Assembly (NCBI GenBank): GCA_945952315.1
Contig: CAMFIE010000015.1
Span: forward strand, 26,422 to 90,421
DNA: 64,000 nt
Origin: an uncultured Rhizobium sp.
Lineage (GTDB): Bacteria > Pseudomonadota > Alphaproteobacteria > Rhizobiales > Rhizobiaceae
Direction: 5' to 3'
The notes below the pieces were generated by a model, which saw nothing but the letters and a program-made list of their open reading frames with translations, did no database searches and was not told the origin of the DNA. The translations under genes and the position numbers were made by a program. Below, piece by piece: positions 18,625-28,441 of the stretch. Each line of letters opens with the position of its first letter. Within the stretch, counting starts at the first letter, position 1.

Positions 18625-19916
18625 CCGGCACCGTTGTCTTCAGGAATGCCCGCGTGCTTGATCCGTCGCGAAACATGGATGAAGTGGGTTCGATCATCGT
18701 CCAGGACGGCGTGATTGTCGCTTCTGGTCGTGATGCAGCCAATCAGGGTTCGCCGGAAGGCGCGTCCATCGTGGAATGCAGCGGCCTGCTTGCCGTACCC
18801 GGACTGGTCGATGCCCGCGTCTTCACCGGCGAGCCGGGGGCGGAGCATCGCGAAACCATTGCGTCTGCCTCCCGTGCGGCTGCGGCTGGCGGCGTGACCT
18901 CGTTCATCATGATGCCGGATACCGATCCGGTGATCGACGATATCGCGCTTGTCGAGTTCGTGCAGAAGACCGCCCGCGACAAGGCGGATGTGCATATCTA
19001 TCCCGCCGCCGCCCTGACCCGTGGCCTGAAGGGCGCGGAAATGACCGAATTCGGCCTGTTGCAAGCGGCCGGTGCCGTCTGCTTCACCAATGGCCGCGAG
19101 CCGGTCTATGACAGCCAGATGCTGCGCCGGGCGATGACCTATGCCCGGGAATTCGATGCCGTCGTGGCGCTCGAGACCCGAGACCGCTATCTCGGCGCAA
19201 ATGGTGTGATGAACGAGGGCCTGTTCGCAAGCTGGCTCGGGCTGCCGGGCATTCCGAAAGAAGCCGAAATCCTGCCGCTGGAGCGGGATCTGCGCATCGC
19301 GGGACTGACAAAGGCCCGCTATCACGCGGCCAAGATTTCCGTGCCCGAATCGGCGGAGGCCATGCGCACGGCCCGTGCCAGAGGCGCCAATGTCACCTGC
19401 GGCATATCGATAAACCACTTGACGCTGAATGAAAATGACATCGGCGAATATCGCACCTTCTTCAAGCTCTCGCCGCCTCTGCGGGCAGAGGATGACCGCA
19501 AGGCGATGGTGGATGCGTTGGCCGATGGCACCATCGATATCATCGTTTCCTCGCATGATCCGCAGGATGTCGATACCAAGCGGCTTCCCTTTGCCGATGC
19601 GGCGGATGGTGCGGTCGGGCTCGAGACGCTGCTTTCGGCGGCGCTCCGGCTCCATCATTCCGGCGATGTGCCGCTGATGCGGCTCATCGATGCGCTTTCC
19701 ACCCGCCCGGCTGCCATTTTCGGTCTTGAGGCCGGAACGCTGAAACCGGGGGCAAGGGCGGACATTACCCTCATCGACCTTGACGAGCCGTGGTTCGTCG
19801 CCAAGGATCAGCTTCTGTCCCGTTCCAAGAACACGCCGTTCGAGGACGCCCGCTTCAGTGGACGCGCGGTGGAAACCTGGGTCAGCGGCCGCCGCGTCTT
19901 TTCGCTCGGCCGGTAA
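18621..19916 (+). CDS. Dihydroorotase-like protein, predicted non-catalytic (PyrC' type)
   Basis: A 431-residue amidohydrolase-fold protein related to dihydroorotase. The general framework is intact ([60 protein letters not shown]). However, the metal-binding HxH that normally follows the Asp at residue 64 (D-x-H-x-H) is replaced by Arg66 and Phe68, the following Arg is Gly70, and the usual SDHAPH is SSHDPQ. The active site therefore looks lost. In pseudomonads a similar PyrC' partner is needed to assemble active ATCase. The ATGA overlap with pyrB supports the same structural role here; a catalytic pyrC would be elsewhere. Confidence 0.8.
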   Translation: MTGTVVFRNARVLDPSRNMDEVGSIIVQDGVIVASGRDAANQGSPEGASIVECSGLLAVPGLVDARVFTGEPGAEHRETIASASRAAAAGGVTSFIMMPDTDPVIDDIALVEFVQKTARDKADVHIYPAAALTRGLKGAEMTEFGLLQAAGAVCFTNGREPVYDSQMLRRAMTYAREFDAVVALETRDRYLGANGVMNEGLFASWLGLPGIPKEAEILPLERDLRIAGLTKARYHAAKISVPESAEAMRTARARGANVTCGISINHLTLNENDIGEYRTFFKLSPPLRAEDDRKAMVDALADGTIDIIVSSHDPQDVDTKRLPFADAADGAVGLETLLSAALRLHHSGDVPLMRLIDALSTRPAAIFGLEAGTLKPGARADITLIDLDEPWFVAKDQLLSRSKNTPFEDARFSGRAVETWVSGRRVFSLGR

Positions 19917-19948
19917 GACAGAACGGACTGATCCTTTGGGGAGGAAGA

Positions 19949-20572
19949 ATGATGCCTGATCTGGCCCTGTTTTCCATCGGCACCGTGCCGCTGATCATCT
20001 GCGTGGTGATGGGCTATCTGCTCGGCTCCATTCCCTTTGGCCTGATTCTCACCCGCATGGCCGGGCTTGGGGATATACGCGCGGTCGGTTCCGGCAATAT
20101 CGGCGCGACCAATGTGCTGCGCACCGGAAACCGCAAGCTTGCCGCCGCGACCCTTCTGCTCGATGCCTTCAAGGGAACGGCAGCGGTGCTGCTTGCAAAC
20201 GCGCTCTACGGCCCGCCGGCCGCCGGCATCATCGCCGGTGTCTTTGCCTTTCTGGGCCATCTCTTTCCCGTCTGGCTTGGTTTCAAGGGCGGAAAGGGTG
20301 TCGCGACCTATCTCGGCGTGCTGCTCGGCCTTTTTCCGCTGATGGTTCTGGTCTTTGCCGCCATCTGGCTCACCATGGCAAAACTCAGCCGCTATTCCTC
20401 TCTTTCCGCACTCACTGCCACGCTTGCCATACCTGTCATTATTCTGATATTAGGTAGGCCTGAAATGGCTTTGGCCATGGCCGTGCTGACCATCATCACC
20501 TGGTGGAAACACAAGCCGAATATCGAGCGGCTGATTCTCGGCACCGAGAGCAAGATCGGAGACAAGGGATGA
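19949..20572 (+). CDS. plsY: Glycerol-3-phosphate acyltransferase PlsY
   Basis: A 207-residue inner-membrane enzyme that acylates glycerol-3-phosphate with acyl-phosphate in phospholipid synthesis. Conserved PlsY loops: [63 protein letters not shown] and [18 protein letters not shown]. About seven hydrophobic segments are visible. Two adjacent ATGs (19949, 19952) follow a strong GGGGAGGAAG; longer upstream frames would overlap the dihydroorotase-like gene. Its stop overlaps dprA as ATGA. Confidence 0.94.
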   Translation: MMPDLALFSIGTVPLIICVVMGYLLGSIPFGLILTRMAGLGDIRAVGSGNIGATNVLRTGNRKLAAATLLLDAFKGTAAVLLANALYGPPAAGIIAGVFAFLGHLFPVWLGFKGGKGVATYLGVLLGLFPLMVLVFAAIWLTMAKLSRYSSLSALTATLAIPVIILILGRPEMALAMAVLTIITWWKHKPNIERLILGTESKIGDKG

Positions 20573-21735
20573 CATCTCACGGCAGCGCGGATCGCAAGGG
20601 TATCGCGCTGACGGAGAGACAAAGGCTCGCCTGGCTGCGGTTGATCCGCACGGACAATGTCGGGCCAGCCACATTCCGCGATCTCATCAATCATTTCGGC
20701 TCGGCGGAAAAGGCGCTGAACGCCCTGCCCGAGCTTGCTGCACGCGGCGGCAGCCGCAAGCCGATGCGTATTCCTCCGGTGGAAGAAGCACAGCGCGAGC
20801 TTGAGACCGCAGCGCGCTTGGGCGCCCGTTTCACCGGCATCGGCGAGCCTGATTATCCGCCAGCGCTTCGGCATATGGAGGCCGCGCCACCGCTGATCGC
20901 CATGAAGGGCAATGCCGAAGCGGGTCACCTCCCCTCGCTCGGGGTCGTCGGCTCCCGCAACGCCTCGATCGCCGGGGTGAAATTTACCGGACATATCGTT
21001 CATGCGGTGGGGGCGGCCGGCTATTCGATTACGTCCGGCCTTGCACGCGGCATCGATGCGGCAGCACACCGGGCAAGCCTGATTACGGGCACGATAGCCG
21101 CCATGGCAGGCGGGCTCGACCGGCCCTATCCACCGGAAAATGTGCCGTTGCTGGAAGAAATCTGGAACGGGCAAGGGCTCGCCATCAGCGAGATGCCCTT
21201 CGGCTGGGAGCCGCGTGCCCGGGATTTTCCGCGTCGTAACCGTCTGATCGCCGGGCTTTCACTCGGCGTGCTGGTGGTGGAAGCGGCAATGCGCTCCGGT
21301 TCGCTGATCACCGCGCGGCTTGCGGGCGAAAGCGGCAGACTGGTCTTTGCCGTGCCCGGCTCGCCGCTTGATCCGCGCTGCGAAGGCACAAATACGCTTC
21401 TGAAACAGGGCGCGATCCTGGTGACCCGGCCCGAGGATATTCTCGACGCACTGGCCCCGCTGGTGCGCCACGACCTGTTTCCGGTGCCGGAAGCCCATGA
21501 ACCACCCCGCGAATCGGATCGCCCTCACCCCCGCCAGCCGGATGAAAGCGAGCGCGGCCGCATTCTCGAAGCCTTGAGCGCGACGCCGGTGGAGATCGAC
21601 GATATCATCCGTCATACCGGGTTGAGCGCCGCCATGGTCTATCTGGTCCTGCTGGAGCTCGACATCGCCGGTCGGCTGCAAAGACACCCCGGCGGCATGG
21701 TGTCGCTGATCATGGATTCATTTGCGGGCTGGTGA
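20569..21735 (+). CDS. dprA: DNA-processing protein DprA
   Basis: A 388-residue protein of the DprA/Smf family, which loads RecA on incoming single-stranded DNA. An N-terminal SAM-like region ([36 protein letters not shown]) is followed by the Rossmann-like core with [62 protein letters not shown] and [19 protein letters not shown], and a C-terminal winged-helix domain (residues about 325-388). The ATG overlaps the plsY stop (ATGA). The last 18 bp overlap the end of an opposite-strand small gene. Confidence 0.94.
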   Translation: MTSHGSADRKGIALTERQRLAWLRLIRTDNVGPATFRDLINHFGSAEKALNALPELAARGGSRKPMRIPPVEEAQRELETAARLGARFTGIGEPDYPPALRHMEAAPPLIAMKGNAEAGHLPSLGVVGSRNASIAGVKFTGHIVHAVGAAGYSITSGLARGIDAAAHRASLITGTIAAMAGGLDRPYPPENVPLLEEIWNGQGLAISEMPFGWEPRARDFPRRNRLIAGLSLGVLVVEAAMRSGSLITARLAGESGRLVFAVPGSPLDPRCEGTNTLLKQGAILVTRPEDILDALAPLVRHDLFPVPEAHEPPRESDRPHPRQPDESERGRILEALSATPVEIDDIIRHTGLSAAMVYLVLLELDIAGRLQRHPGGMVSLIMDSFAGW

Positions 21736-21927
21736 GCGGACGGGATGGCCGCGACGCCGCAGCGCTTCACCCGCCTCCTCATAGGCCATGTCGATCAGAT
21801 AGGTGAGCATGCCTTCCTTCTGGCCGCGCGCGACCTGACTCAATTGTCCGAGCATCTGCTGCAGAAAGGCGATCCCCTCCTCGTTCTGGCCATAAACATC
21901 CTTGGCTCTGCCATTTCCCAGCGACAT
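21718..21927 (-). CDS. Small conserved-looking hypothetical protein (69 aa)
   Basis: A 69-residue soluble protein, MSLGNGRAKDVYGQNEEGIA at its start, largely helical with a central Gln/Leu-rich segment (FLQQMLGQLSQVARGQKEG) and a basic end. No known family is recognised. It has an excellent ribosome-binding site, AAGGAGG, 6 bp before ATG 21927, which is the main evidence that it is translated. It converges on dprA (18-bp overlap) and is divergent from topA. Confidence 0.6.
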   Translation of the reverse strand: MSLGNGRAKDVYGQNEEGIAFLQQMLGQLSQVARGQKEGMLTYLIDMAYEEAGEALRRRGHPVRSPARK

Positions 21928-21971
21928 GAAAACCTCCTTTTGATTGCGGCCAGACAAGATGCGCGTTAGCC

Positions 21972-22004
21972 GCTAAATTAGATGGAGACCAGTCTAAATT
22001 TAGC
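21972..22004. repeat. Imperfect inverted repeat in the divergent region before topA
   Basis: GCTAAATTAGA (21972-21982) faces TCTAAATTTAGC (21993-22004) across about 10 bp, with one base inserted in the right arm. It lies in the 259-bp AT-rich region between the start codons of the 69-residue hypothetical gene and topA. It could be an operator for either gene; nothing in the sequence names the regulator. Confidence 0.35.
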
Positions 22005-22186
22005 CAATTAGAATTGCAATATGTTATGAAGCTCTTATTAGTTGTATAGCGTTGTATCCAATTAAATGGCGCTGCCCTCTTGACCCCGGACAAATCACTG
22101 TCCATGTCGGAATGCCGGTCTCCGGCAATTGCGCACCGCCTTGCCAACCCTCGGTCGAGGCGAACCGGACGTTCAAGAGAAACGCG

Positions 22187-24850
22187 ATGAATGTAGTTGT
22201 GGTGGAGTCGCCTGCAAAGGCAAAGACGATCAACAAGTACCTGGGCTCGGGATACAAGGTCCTGGCCTCGTTCGGCCATGTGCGCGACCTGCCGGCGAAA
22301 GACGGCTCGGTTCTGCCGGATCAGGATTTCGAAATGCTGTGGGAGGTGGATGCCGCCTCGCAGAAACGCATCAAGGATATTGCCGATGCGGTGAAGTCCT
22401 CCGACGCCCTCTTCCTCGCGACCGACCCGGATCGTGAAGGAGAAGCGATTTCCTGGCACGTGCTCGATCTTCTGAAAAAACGCAAGGTGCTGTCCGGCAA
22501 GCCGGTCAAGCGTGTGGTGTTCAATGCGATCACCAAGAAGGCGGTTCTCGATGCCATGGCCGAGCCGCGCGATATCGATGAACCGCTGGTGGATGCCTAT
22601 CTCGCGCGCCGCGCGCTGGATTATCTCGTGGGCTTCAACCTCTCGCCGGTTCTGTGGCGCAAGCTGCCGGGCGCCCGCTCTGCGGGCCGCGTGCAATCAG
22701 TCGCACTTCGCCTGGTCTGCGACCGCGAATCGGAGATCGAGCGTTTCGTTGCCGAGGAATACTGGAACATTTCCGCACTGCTGAAGACGCCGCGTGGCGA
22801 TGAATTCGAGGCGCGCCTCGTGCAGGCCCATGGCAAGCGGCTCAACAAGAATTCGATTTCGAACGGCGAGCAGGCTTCCGATCTGCGGGCGCTCCTCGAA
22901 AGCGCGACCTATGTGGTGGAAAGTGTCGAAGCCAAGCCGGTGAAGCGCAATCCTGGCCCGCCCTTTACCACCTCGACCCTGCAGCAGGCCGCCTCTTCGA
23001 AGCTCGGTTTCTCGGCCTCGCGCACCATGCAGATTGCCCAGCGCCTTTATGAAGGCATCGATATCGGCGGCGAAACCACCGGTCTCATCACCTATATGCG
23101 AACCGACGGCGTGCAGATGGCTCCCGAAGCCATCGATGCAGCCCGGCGCGCCATCGGCAGCCAGTTCGGCGAACGCTATCTTCCGGAAAAGGCCCGCTTC
23201 TATTCCACCAAGGCCAAGAACGCCCAGGAAGCGCACGAAGCGATCCGTCCGACCGATTTCAACCGCACGCCCGATCAGGTCCGCCGCTTTCTCGATTCGG
23301 ATCAGCTGCGTCTTTACGATCTGATCTGGAAGCGTGGCATCGCGAGCCAGATGGCGTCTGCCGAAATCGAGCGCACCACGGCTGAAATTCTCGCCGAGGG
23401 GCCGAAGGGCAAGGCTGGCCTCAGGGCTGTCGGCTCGGTCATCCGCTTTGATGGCTTCATCGCCGCCTATACCGACCAGCGCGAAGACAACGAGCCTTCC
23501 GAGGACGGCGATGATGACGGCCGTCTGCCGGAAATCAATGCCCGCGAAAATCTCGCAAAGCAGAAGATCAACGCGACGCAGCACTTCACCGAGCCGCCGC
23601 CGCGCTATTCGGAAGCGACGCTGATCAAGAAGATGGAAGAACTCGGCATCGGCCGTCCCTCGACCTATGCCGCGACACTCGCCACGCTTCGCGACCGCGA
23701 TTACGTGACCATCGACAAGCGCAAGCTCATTCCGCAAGCGAAGGGCCGTCTGGTCACCGCCTTCCTCGAAAACTTCTTCAACAAATATGTGGAATACGAC
23801 TTCACTGCCGATCTTGAGGAAAAGCTCGACCGCATCTCCTCCGGCGAGCTGAACTGGAAGGACGTTCTGCGGGAATTCTGGAACGATTTCTTCGCCCAGA
23901 TCGAAGACACCAAAGAGCTGCGCGTCACCAATGTGCTGGATGCACTGAATGATGCGCTGGCACCGCTGGTCTTCCCGAAGCGGGAAGACGGCTCCGATCC
24001 GCGCATCTGCCAGGTCTGCGGCACGGGCAATCTTTCGCTGAAGCTCGGGAAATATGGCGCCTTCGTCGGCTGCTCGAACTATCCGGACTGCAACTATACC
24101 CGCCAGCTTTCCAACGAAGGCGGCGCGGATGCCGAATCGAACGGCCTGAACGAGCCGAAGGCTCTGGGCGCCGACAGTGTGACGGGCGAGCAGATCACCC
24201 TGCGTTCCGGCCGTTTCGGTCCCTATGTCCAGCGTGGCGATGCCAAGGATGCCAAGCGCTCCTCGTTGCCGAAGGGCTGGAAGCCGGACGATATCGATCT
24301 CGAAAAGGCGCTGGCGCTTCTCAATCTGCCGCGCGATATCGGAGCGCATCCGGAAAACGGCAAGATGATCTCCTCCGGCCTTGGCCGCTATGGACCCTTC
24401 CTGCTGCACGATGGCAAATATGCCAATCTGGACAGTATCGAGGACGTGTTCTCGATCGGCCTGAACCGGGCCGTGGCCGTGCTGGCCGACAAGCAGAACA
24501 AGGCAGGAGCAGGCCGTGCGGCCCGCGGCTCCTCGGCACCGCTGAAGGATCTGGGGAACCATCCGGATGGCGGCGCGATGACCGTGCAGGATGGCCGGTT
24601 CGGCCCTTACGTCAAGTGGGGCAAGATCAATGCCACGCTGCCGCGCGGCACGGACCCGGCAAGCCTTTCGGTCGAGCAGGCAATCGCTCTTCTGGCCGCC
24701 AAGGCTGGCAAGGACGGTTCGTCCAGGAAGAAGGCCCCCGCCAAGAAGGCGAAGGCTGCCAGTGCCGAGGGTGAAACCAAGGCCGCTGCAAAACCGAAGA
24801 AGGCCGCAGCCAAGAAGCCTGCCGCCAAGCCCAAGACCAAGAAGGCCTGA
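22187..24850 (+). CDS. topA: DNA topoisomerase I
   Basis: An 887-residue type IA topoisomerase that relaxes negative supercoils. The N-terminal Toprim domain starts MNVVVVESPAKAKTINKYLG and has TDPDREGEAISWH; the catalytic Tyr is in GLITYMRTDGVQM; the IA core ends with GIGRPSTYAATLATLRDRDYV. A zinc-ribbon (CQVCGTGNLSLKLGKYGAF followed by C-x5-C) is at about residues 607-640, then repeated topoisomerase C-terminal modules with GPYV-type motifs, and a Lys/Ala-rich basic tail. ATG 22187 matches the family start; the frame upstream is open but not conserved-looking. rnr begins 2 bp after the stop. Confidence 0.96.
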   Translation: MNVVVVESPAKAKTINKYLGSGYKVLASFGHVRDLPAKDGSVLPDQDFEMLWEVDAASQKRIKDIADAVKSSDALFLATDPDREGEAISWHVLDLLKKRKVLSGKPVKRVVFNAITKKAVLDAMAEPRDIDEPLVDAYLARRALDYLVGFNLSPVLWRKLPGARSAGRVQSVALRLVCDRESEIERFVAEEYWNISALLKTPRGDEFEARLVQAHGKRLNKNSISNGEQASDLRALLESATYVVESVEAKPVKRNPGPPFTTSTLQQAASSKLGFSASRTMQIAQRLYEGIDIGGETTGLITYMRTDGVQMAPEAIDAARRAIGSQFGERYLPEKARFYSTKAKNAQEAHEAIRPTDFNRTPDQVRRFLDSDQLRLYDLIWKRGIASQMASAEIERTTAEILAEGPKGKAGLRAVGSVIRFDGFIAAYTDQREDNEPSEDGDDDGRLPEINARENLAKQKINATQHFTEPPPRYSEATLIKKMEELGIGRPSTYAATLATLRDRDYVTIDKRKLIPQAKGRLVTAFLENFFNKYVEYDFTADLEEKLDRISSGELNWKDVLREFWNDFFAQIEDTKELRVTNVLDALNDALAPLVFPKREDGSDPRICQVCGTGNLSLKLGKYGAFVGCSNYPDCNYTRQLSNEGGADAESNGLNEPKALGADSVTGEQITLRSGRFGPYVQRGDAKDAKRSSLPKGWKPDDIDLEKALALLNLPRDIGAHPENGKMISSGLGRYGPFLLHDGKYANLDSIEDVFSIGLNRAVAVLADKQNKAGAGRAARGSSAPLKDLGNHPDGGAMTVQDGRFGPYVKWGKINATLPRGTDPASLSVEQAIALLAAKAGKDGSSRKKAPAKKAKAASAEGETKAAAKPKKAAAKKPAAKPKTKKA

Positions 24851-24852
24851 CA

Positions 24853-27216
24853 TTGACCAGAAGCCCGCGCGACAGAACCGGCACGAGTGACAAGCCCTCC
24901 CGGGCCGAGCGCGGGCGCAAGGCGGCAGCCGAAAAGAACCCGGAAGCGCTGATCCACGGCGTAGTTCCGCCGCGCGACGTGCTGTTGCGCTTCATCGCCG
25001 ATTATCCGGAGCGCGCAAGCAAGCGCGAAATTGCCAAAGCCTTTGGCCTCAAGGGCGAGCAGCGGGTGGAGCTGAAGGCAGCCCTTCGCGATCTCGAATC
25101 CGAGGGCATGGTGGAAAAGAAGCGCAAGTCGCTGATGCGACCCGGCGCATTGCCACCCGTCACGGTTCTGGACATCACCACCCGTGACAAGGACGGTGAA
25201 TTGCTGGGTCGCCCTGCCGAGTGGCCGGAAGATGCAGGCGTTGCGCCCGCCGTGCTGATCAAGCAGCCGTCCAACGACCGCAAGCAGGGCAAGAGCCCGG
25301 TTGGCGGCATCGGTGACCGGGTGCTTGCCAAGATTTTCCCGGCCAAGGATCGCGGCGGTCCGGCCTATACGGCCCGCGTCATCAAGCTTCTCGACCGCCG
25401 CCGCAATGCGGTTCTCGGCGTGTTGCGCGAAATGCCCGGCGGCATGCGCCTGATGCCGATTGAAAAGCGTGGCGAGGAAATGCTGGTGGAGCCGGATGCG
25501 CTTGGCGATGCCAAGGGCGGCGATCTGGTGGAAGTCGAGGTGCTGCGCTCCGGCCGCATGGGCCTTGCCCGCTGCCGGGTGCTGACTGTGGTGGGCTCGG
25601 TCGCCTCCGAAAAGGCGATCTCGATGATCGCCATCTATGCCCATGGCATTCCGCATATCTTCCCGCAATCGGTGATGCGTGAGGCAGAGGAAGCCGAAAA
25701 GGCGACGCTTTCGCATCGGGAGGACTGGCGCAAGCTGCCGCTTGTGACCATCGATCCTGCCGATGCCAAGGACCATGACGATGCGGTGCATGCGGAAATG
25801 GACACCTCGCCGGATAATCCCGGTGGCGTGATCGTGACCGTCGCGATTGCCGATGTCTCCTGGTACATCCGCCCCGGCTCCGAACTCGACCGGGAGGCGC
25901 TGAAGCGCGGCAATTCCGTCTATTTCCCGGATCGCGTCGTGCCGATGCTGCCGGAGCGGATCTCGAACGATCTCTGCTCTCTTCGGGAAGGCGAAGACCG
26001 CCCTGCCCTTGCCGTGCGCATGGTGTTTTCGAAGGAGGGTCGCAAGGCCGGCCACACCTTCCACCGCATCATGATGAAAAGCGCGGCCAAGCTTTCCTAC
26101 CAGCAGGCGCAGGCCGCGATTGAGGGCAAGCCGGACGACAAGACCGGGCCGCTTCTGGAGCCGATCCTGAAGCCGCTCTGGGAAGCCTACCGGATCATGA
26201 CGATTGGCCGCAACCGCCGCCAGCCGCTGGAACTCGACATGCCGGAGCGCAAGCTGCTGCTCAAGGAAGACGGAACCGTGGACCGGGTCTTCATCCCGCC
26301 GCGGCTCGACAGCCACAAGCTGATCGAGGAAATGATGATCCAGGCCAATGTGGCCGCCGCCGAAACGCTGGAAAAGAAGCAGCAGCCGCTGATCTATCGC
26401 GTGCATGATGCGCCTTCGCTCGCCAAGCAGGAGGTCTTGCGCGAATTTCTCGCAACGCTCGACATTCCGATGGCCAAGGGCGGCAACATGCGCGCCAATT
26501 CCTTCAACGGCATTCTGGCCCGCGCCGAAGGCACCGTACACCAGACCATGGTCAACGAGATGGTGCTGCGCTCCCAGAGCCAGGCAGTCTACAGCCCTGA
26601 AAATATCGGCCATTTCGGCCTGAACCTGATGAAATATGCGCATTTCACCTCGCCGATCCGTCGCTATGCGGATCTGATCGTGCATCGGGCGCTCGTCGGG
26701 TCGCTGGGTTTCGGGCCGGGTGGCATCACGCCACAGGAAGAAGGCCAGCTCGACGATATCGCCGCCGAAATTTCCACCTTCGAACGCCGGGCAATGGCCG
26801 CCGAGCGCGAAACCGTGGACCGGCTGGTTGCCCATCACCTCGCCAGCATGATCGGCGCGGAATTCGAAGGCCGTGTCTCGGGCGTCACCAAGGCAGGCCT
26901 GTTCATAAGCCTGCCCACCTATGGCGCGGATGGTTTCGTGCCGGTCTCGACGCTTGGCCGCGACTATTATTTCTACGACGAGGCGCATCAGGCGCTGACC
27001 GGGGAAAAGACCGGGCTTGGCTACCAGATCGGTGATCCGGTGGATGTGCGCCTTGCCGAAGCCGTACCACTTGCCGGTGCGTTGCGCTTTGAAATGCTGA
27101 GCGAAGGCAAGAAGATGCCGACCGGCACGCGCTCCTTCCACAAGGCCTCGAGGGCGGGAAGCCGCAACCGCGGCACAAAGAAGCCCGGCACCCGTCCGCC
27201 GCGTGGCAGGCGTTGA
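24853..27216 (+). CDS. rnr: Ribonuclease R
   Basis: A 787-residue 3'-5' exoribonuclease of the RNB family, active on structured RNA. An N-terminal winged helix (VVPPRDVLLRFIADYPERASKREIAKAFG) is followed by cold-shock-like domains, the RNB catalytic core with TIDPADAKDHDDAVHAE (metal-binding Asp residues), IADVSWYIRPGS and FPDRVVPMLPE, LRSQSQAVYSPENIGHFGLN, HFTSPIRRYADLIVHRAL, and a C-terminal S1 domain plus basic tail. No ATG is available before the winged helix, so the start is TTG 24853, with GAAGG 7 bp upstream inside the end of topA, implying coupling to topA. Confidence 0.94.
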   Translation: MTRSPRDRTGTSDKPSRAERGRKAAAEKNPEALIHGVVPPRDVLLRFIADYPERASKREIAKAFGLKGEQRVELKAALRDLESEGMVEKKRKSLMRPGALPPVTVLDITTRDKDGELLGRPAEWPEDAGVAPAVLIKQPSNDRKQGKSPVGGIGDRVLAKIFPAKDRGGPAYTARVIKLLDRRRNAVLGVLREMPGGMRLMPIEKRGEEMLVEPDALGDAKGGDLVEVEVLRSGRMGLARCRVLTVVGSVASEKAISMIAIYAHGIPHIFPQSVMREAEEAEKATLSHREDWRKLPLVTIDPADAKDHDDAVHAEMDTSPDNPGGVIVTVAIADVSWYIRPGSELDREALKRGNSVYFPDRVVPMLPERISNDLCSLREGEDRPALAVRMVFSKEGRKAGHTFHRIMMKSAAKLSYQQAQAAIEGKPDDKTGPLLEPILKPLWEAYRIMTIGRNRRQPLELDMPERKLLLKEDGTVDRVFIPPRLDSHKLIEEMMIQANVAAAETLEKKQQPLIYRVHDAPSLAKQEVLREFLATLDIPMAKGGNMRANSFNGILARAEGTVHQTMVNEMVLRSQSQAVYSPENIGHFGLNLMKYAHFTSPIRRYADLIVHRALVGSLGFGPGGITPQEEGQLDDIAAEISTFERRAMAAERETVDRLVAHHLASMIGAEFEGRVSGVTKAGLFISLPTYGADGFVPVSTLGRDYYFYDEAHQALTGEKTGLGYQIGDPVDVRLAEAVPLAGALRFEMLSEGKKMPTGTRSFHKASRAGSRNRGTKKPGTRPPRGRR

Positions 27217-27268
27217 CCCGGGGCATGTTTTTCCGGTTTATGGCATTGAACAGGCAAGAGGATTGAAG

Positions 27269-27727
27269 ATGGTCGCGGATGAAGCAAGTGAGATCACCCG
27301 TTTCGGCGGCAAATCGGACGCTGAACGCCCCCTCGGCCGCTCCATCCGTCGCGGCCTTCTGAACCGGTGCCCGGCCTGCGGCAGCGGCACGCTGTTTCGC
27401 GCCTATCTGAAACCGGTAGATCAATGCGCCGCCTGCAACGAGGACCTGCACCACCAGCAGGCGGACGATCTGCCGCCCTATCTGGTGATTTTCGTCCTCG
27501 GCCATGTCATGGTCGGCGGTTTTCTGATGTCGGACGAGTTTCTGCCGCAGATCTCCATGTGGTGGAATCTGGCATTCTGGGTGCCGGTGACGGCCATCCT
27601 TGCGCTGCTGATCATCCAGCCGATAAAGGGTGGCGTTATCGGCCTGCAATGGGCGCTGAAGATGCATGGCTTCGGCGGGCCGGACAACGAGCCGGATCAC
27701 GGACAGAATACGGACCCGGGCGCATGA
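27269..27727 (+). CDS. DUF983 family small membrane protein
   Basis: A 152-residue protein with an N-terminal zinc-ribbon-like pair of CxxC motifs (NRCPACGSG and QCAACNED) and two C-terminal transmembrane helices (YLVIFVLGHVMVGGFLMS and LAFWVPVTAILALLIIQPIKG), the layout of DUF983. Function unknown. ATG 27269 has AGAGGA upstream. The stop overlaps the NUDIX start codon as ATGA. It follows rnr by 52 bp. Confidence 0.85.
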   Translation: MVADEASEITRFGGKSDAERPLGRSIRRGLLNRCPACGSGTLFRAYLKPVDQCAACNEDLHHQQADDLPPYLVIFVLGHVMVGGFLMSDEFLPQISMWWNLAFWVPVTAILALLIIQPIKGGVIGLQWALKMHGFGGPDNEPDHGQNTDPGA

Positions 27728-28431
27728 CATCGGACAGGGCGGCACAGCCTGCCGAATCGGCAGCGGGGGCAGAGGAGCAAAAGAAAGCGCGGATTCGTCC
27801 CCGGGATGCCGCCACGCTGGTGCTGATTGACCGCTCCGGCCCCGTCTGGCGTCTGCTGGTGGGCAAACGCAGCGTCAAGCATGTCTTCATGCCGGAAACC
27901 TATGTGTTTCCCGGAGGCCGTCGAGACCGCCGCGACCACGCCCTGCCGTTTGAAACCGATATTCACCCCGCCGTTCTGGAAAAGCTGATCGGCGAGAAAG
28001 GCTCGCGGCTGAAGGCTGCGCGAGCAAGAGCGCTGGCGCTTGCAGCCGTCCGGGAACTGCAGGAAGAAACCGGGTTGATACTCGGCAACGACGCGGGTTC
28101 CGGTGGCTGTATCGCCCTTCTGCACCACCTGCGTTATGTCGCGCGGGCCATCACGCCGCCCGGAATGGTGCGCCGTTTTGACACCCGCTTCTTTGCGGCC
28201 TTTGCCGATGAGGCCGGTCTTGATCCGCAGGCGATTCGCGATTCGAATGAGCTGCATGACCTTCGCTGGGTGCCGATAAATGCCACGGCAGAGATCCGCA
28301 TGCCGGAAATAACGAGGCTGATCGTCAAAGACCTGCTAAATCTCATGGATAACGATCCCGCGCTGTCGTACGGAAAGACTGTTCCGTTCTATCATGAGCG
28401 GAAGCGGATTTTTCTCCGCGAGCTGTTTTGA
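27724..28431 (+). CDS. NUDIX hydrolase (NUDT19-like)
   Basis: A 235-residue hydrolase. The second half of the Nudix box is clear (AAVRELQEETGLIL), while the first part (YVFPGGRRDRRDHALPF) is separated from it by an insertion of about 40 residues, as in the NUDT19/acyl-CoA diphosphatase group. RDAATLVLIDRSG begins the domain. The substrate is a nucleoside-diphosphate-linked compound, perhaps an acyl-CoA; that is inference. Start overlaps the DUF983 gene (ATGA). Confidence 0.82.
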   Translation: MTSDRAAQPAESAAGAEEQKKARIRPRDAATLVLIDRSGPVWRLLVGKRSVKHVFMPETYVFPGGRRDRRDHALPFETDIHPAVLEKLIGEKGSRLKAARARALALAAVRELQEETGLILGNDAGSGGCIALLHHLRYVARAITPPGMVRRFDTRFFAAFADEAGLDPQAIRDSNELHDLRWVPINATAEIRMPEITRLIVKDLLNLMDNDPALSYGKTVPFYHERKRIFLRELF

Positions 28432-28441
28432 GGAATGATGC

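Noticed and set aside
24607..27141. Long minus-strand open frame opposite topA and rnr
   Set aside because: Antisense shadow; both sense genes are full-length and recognised.
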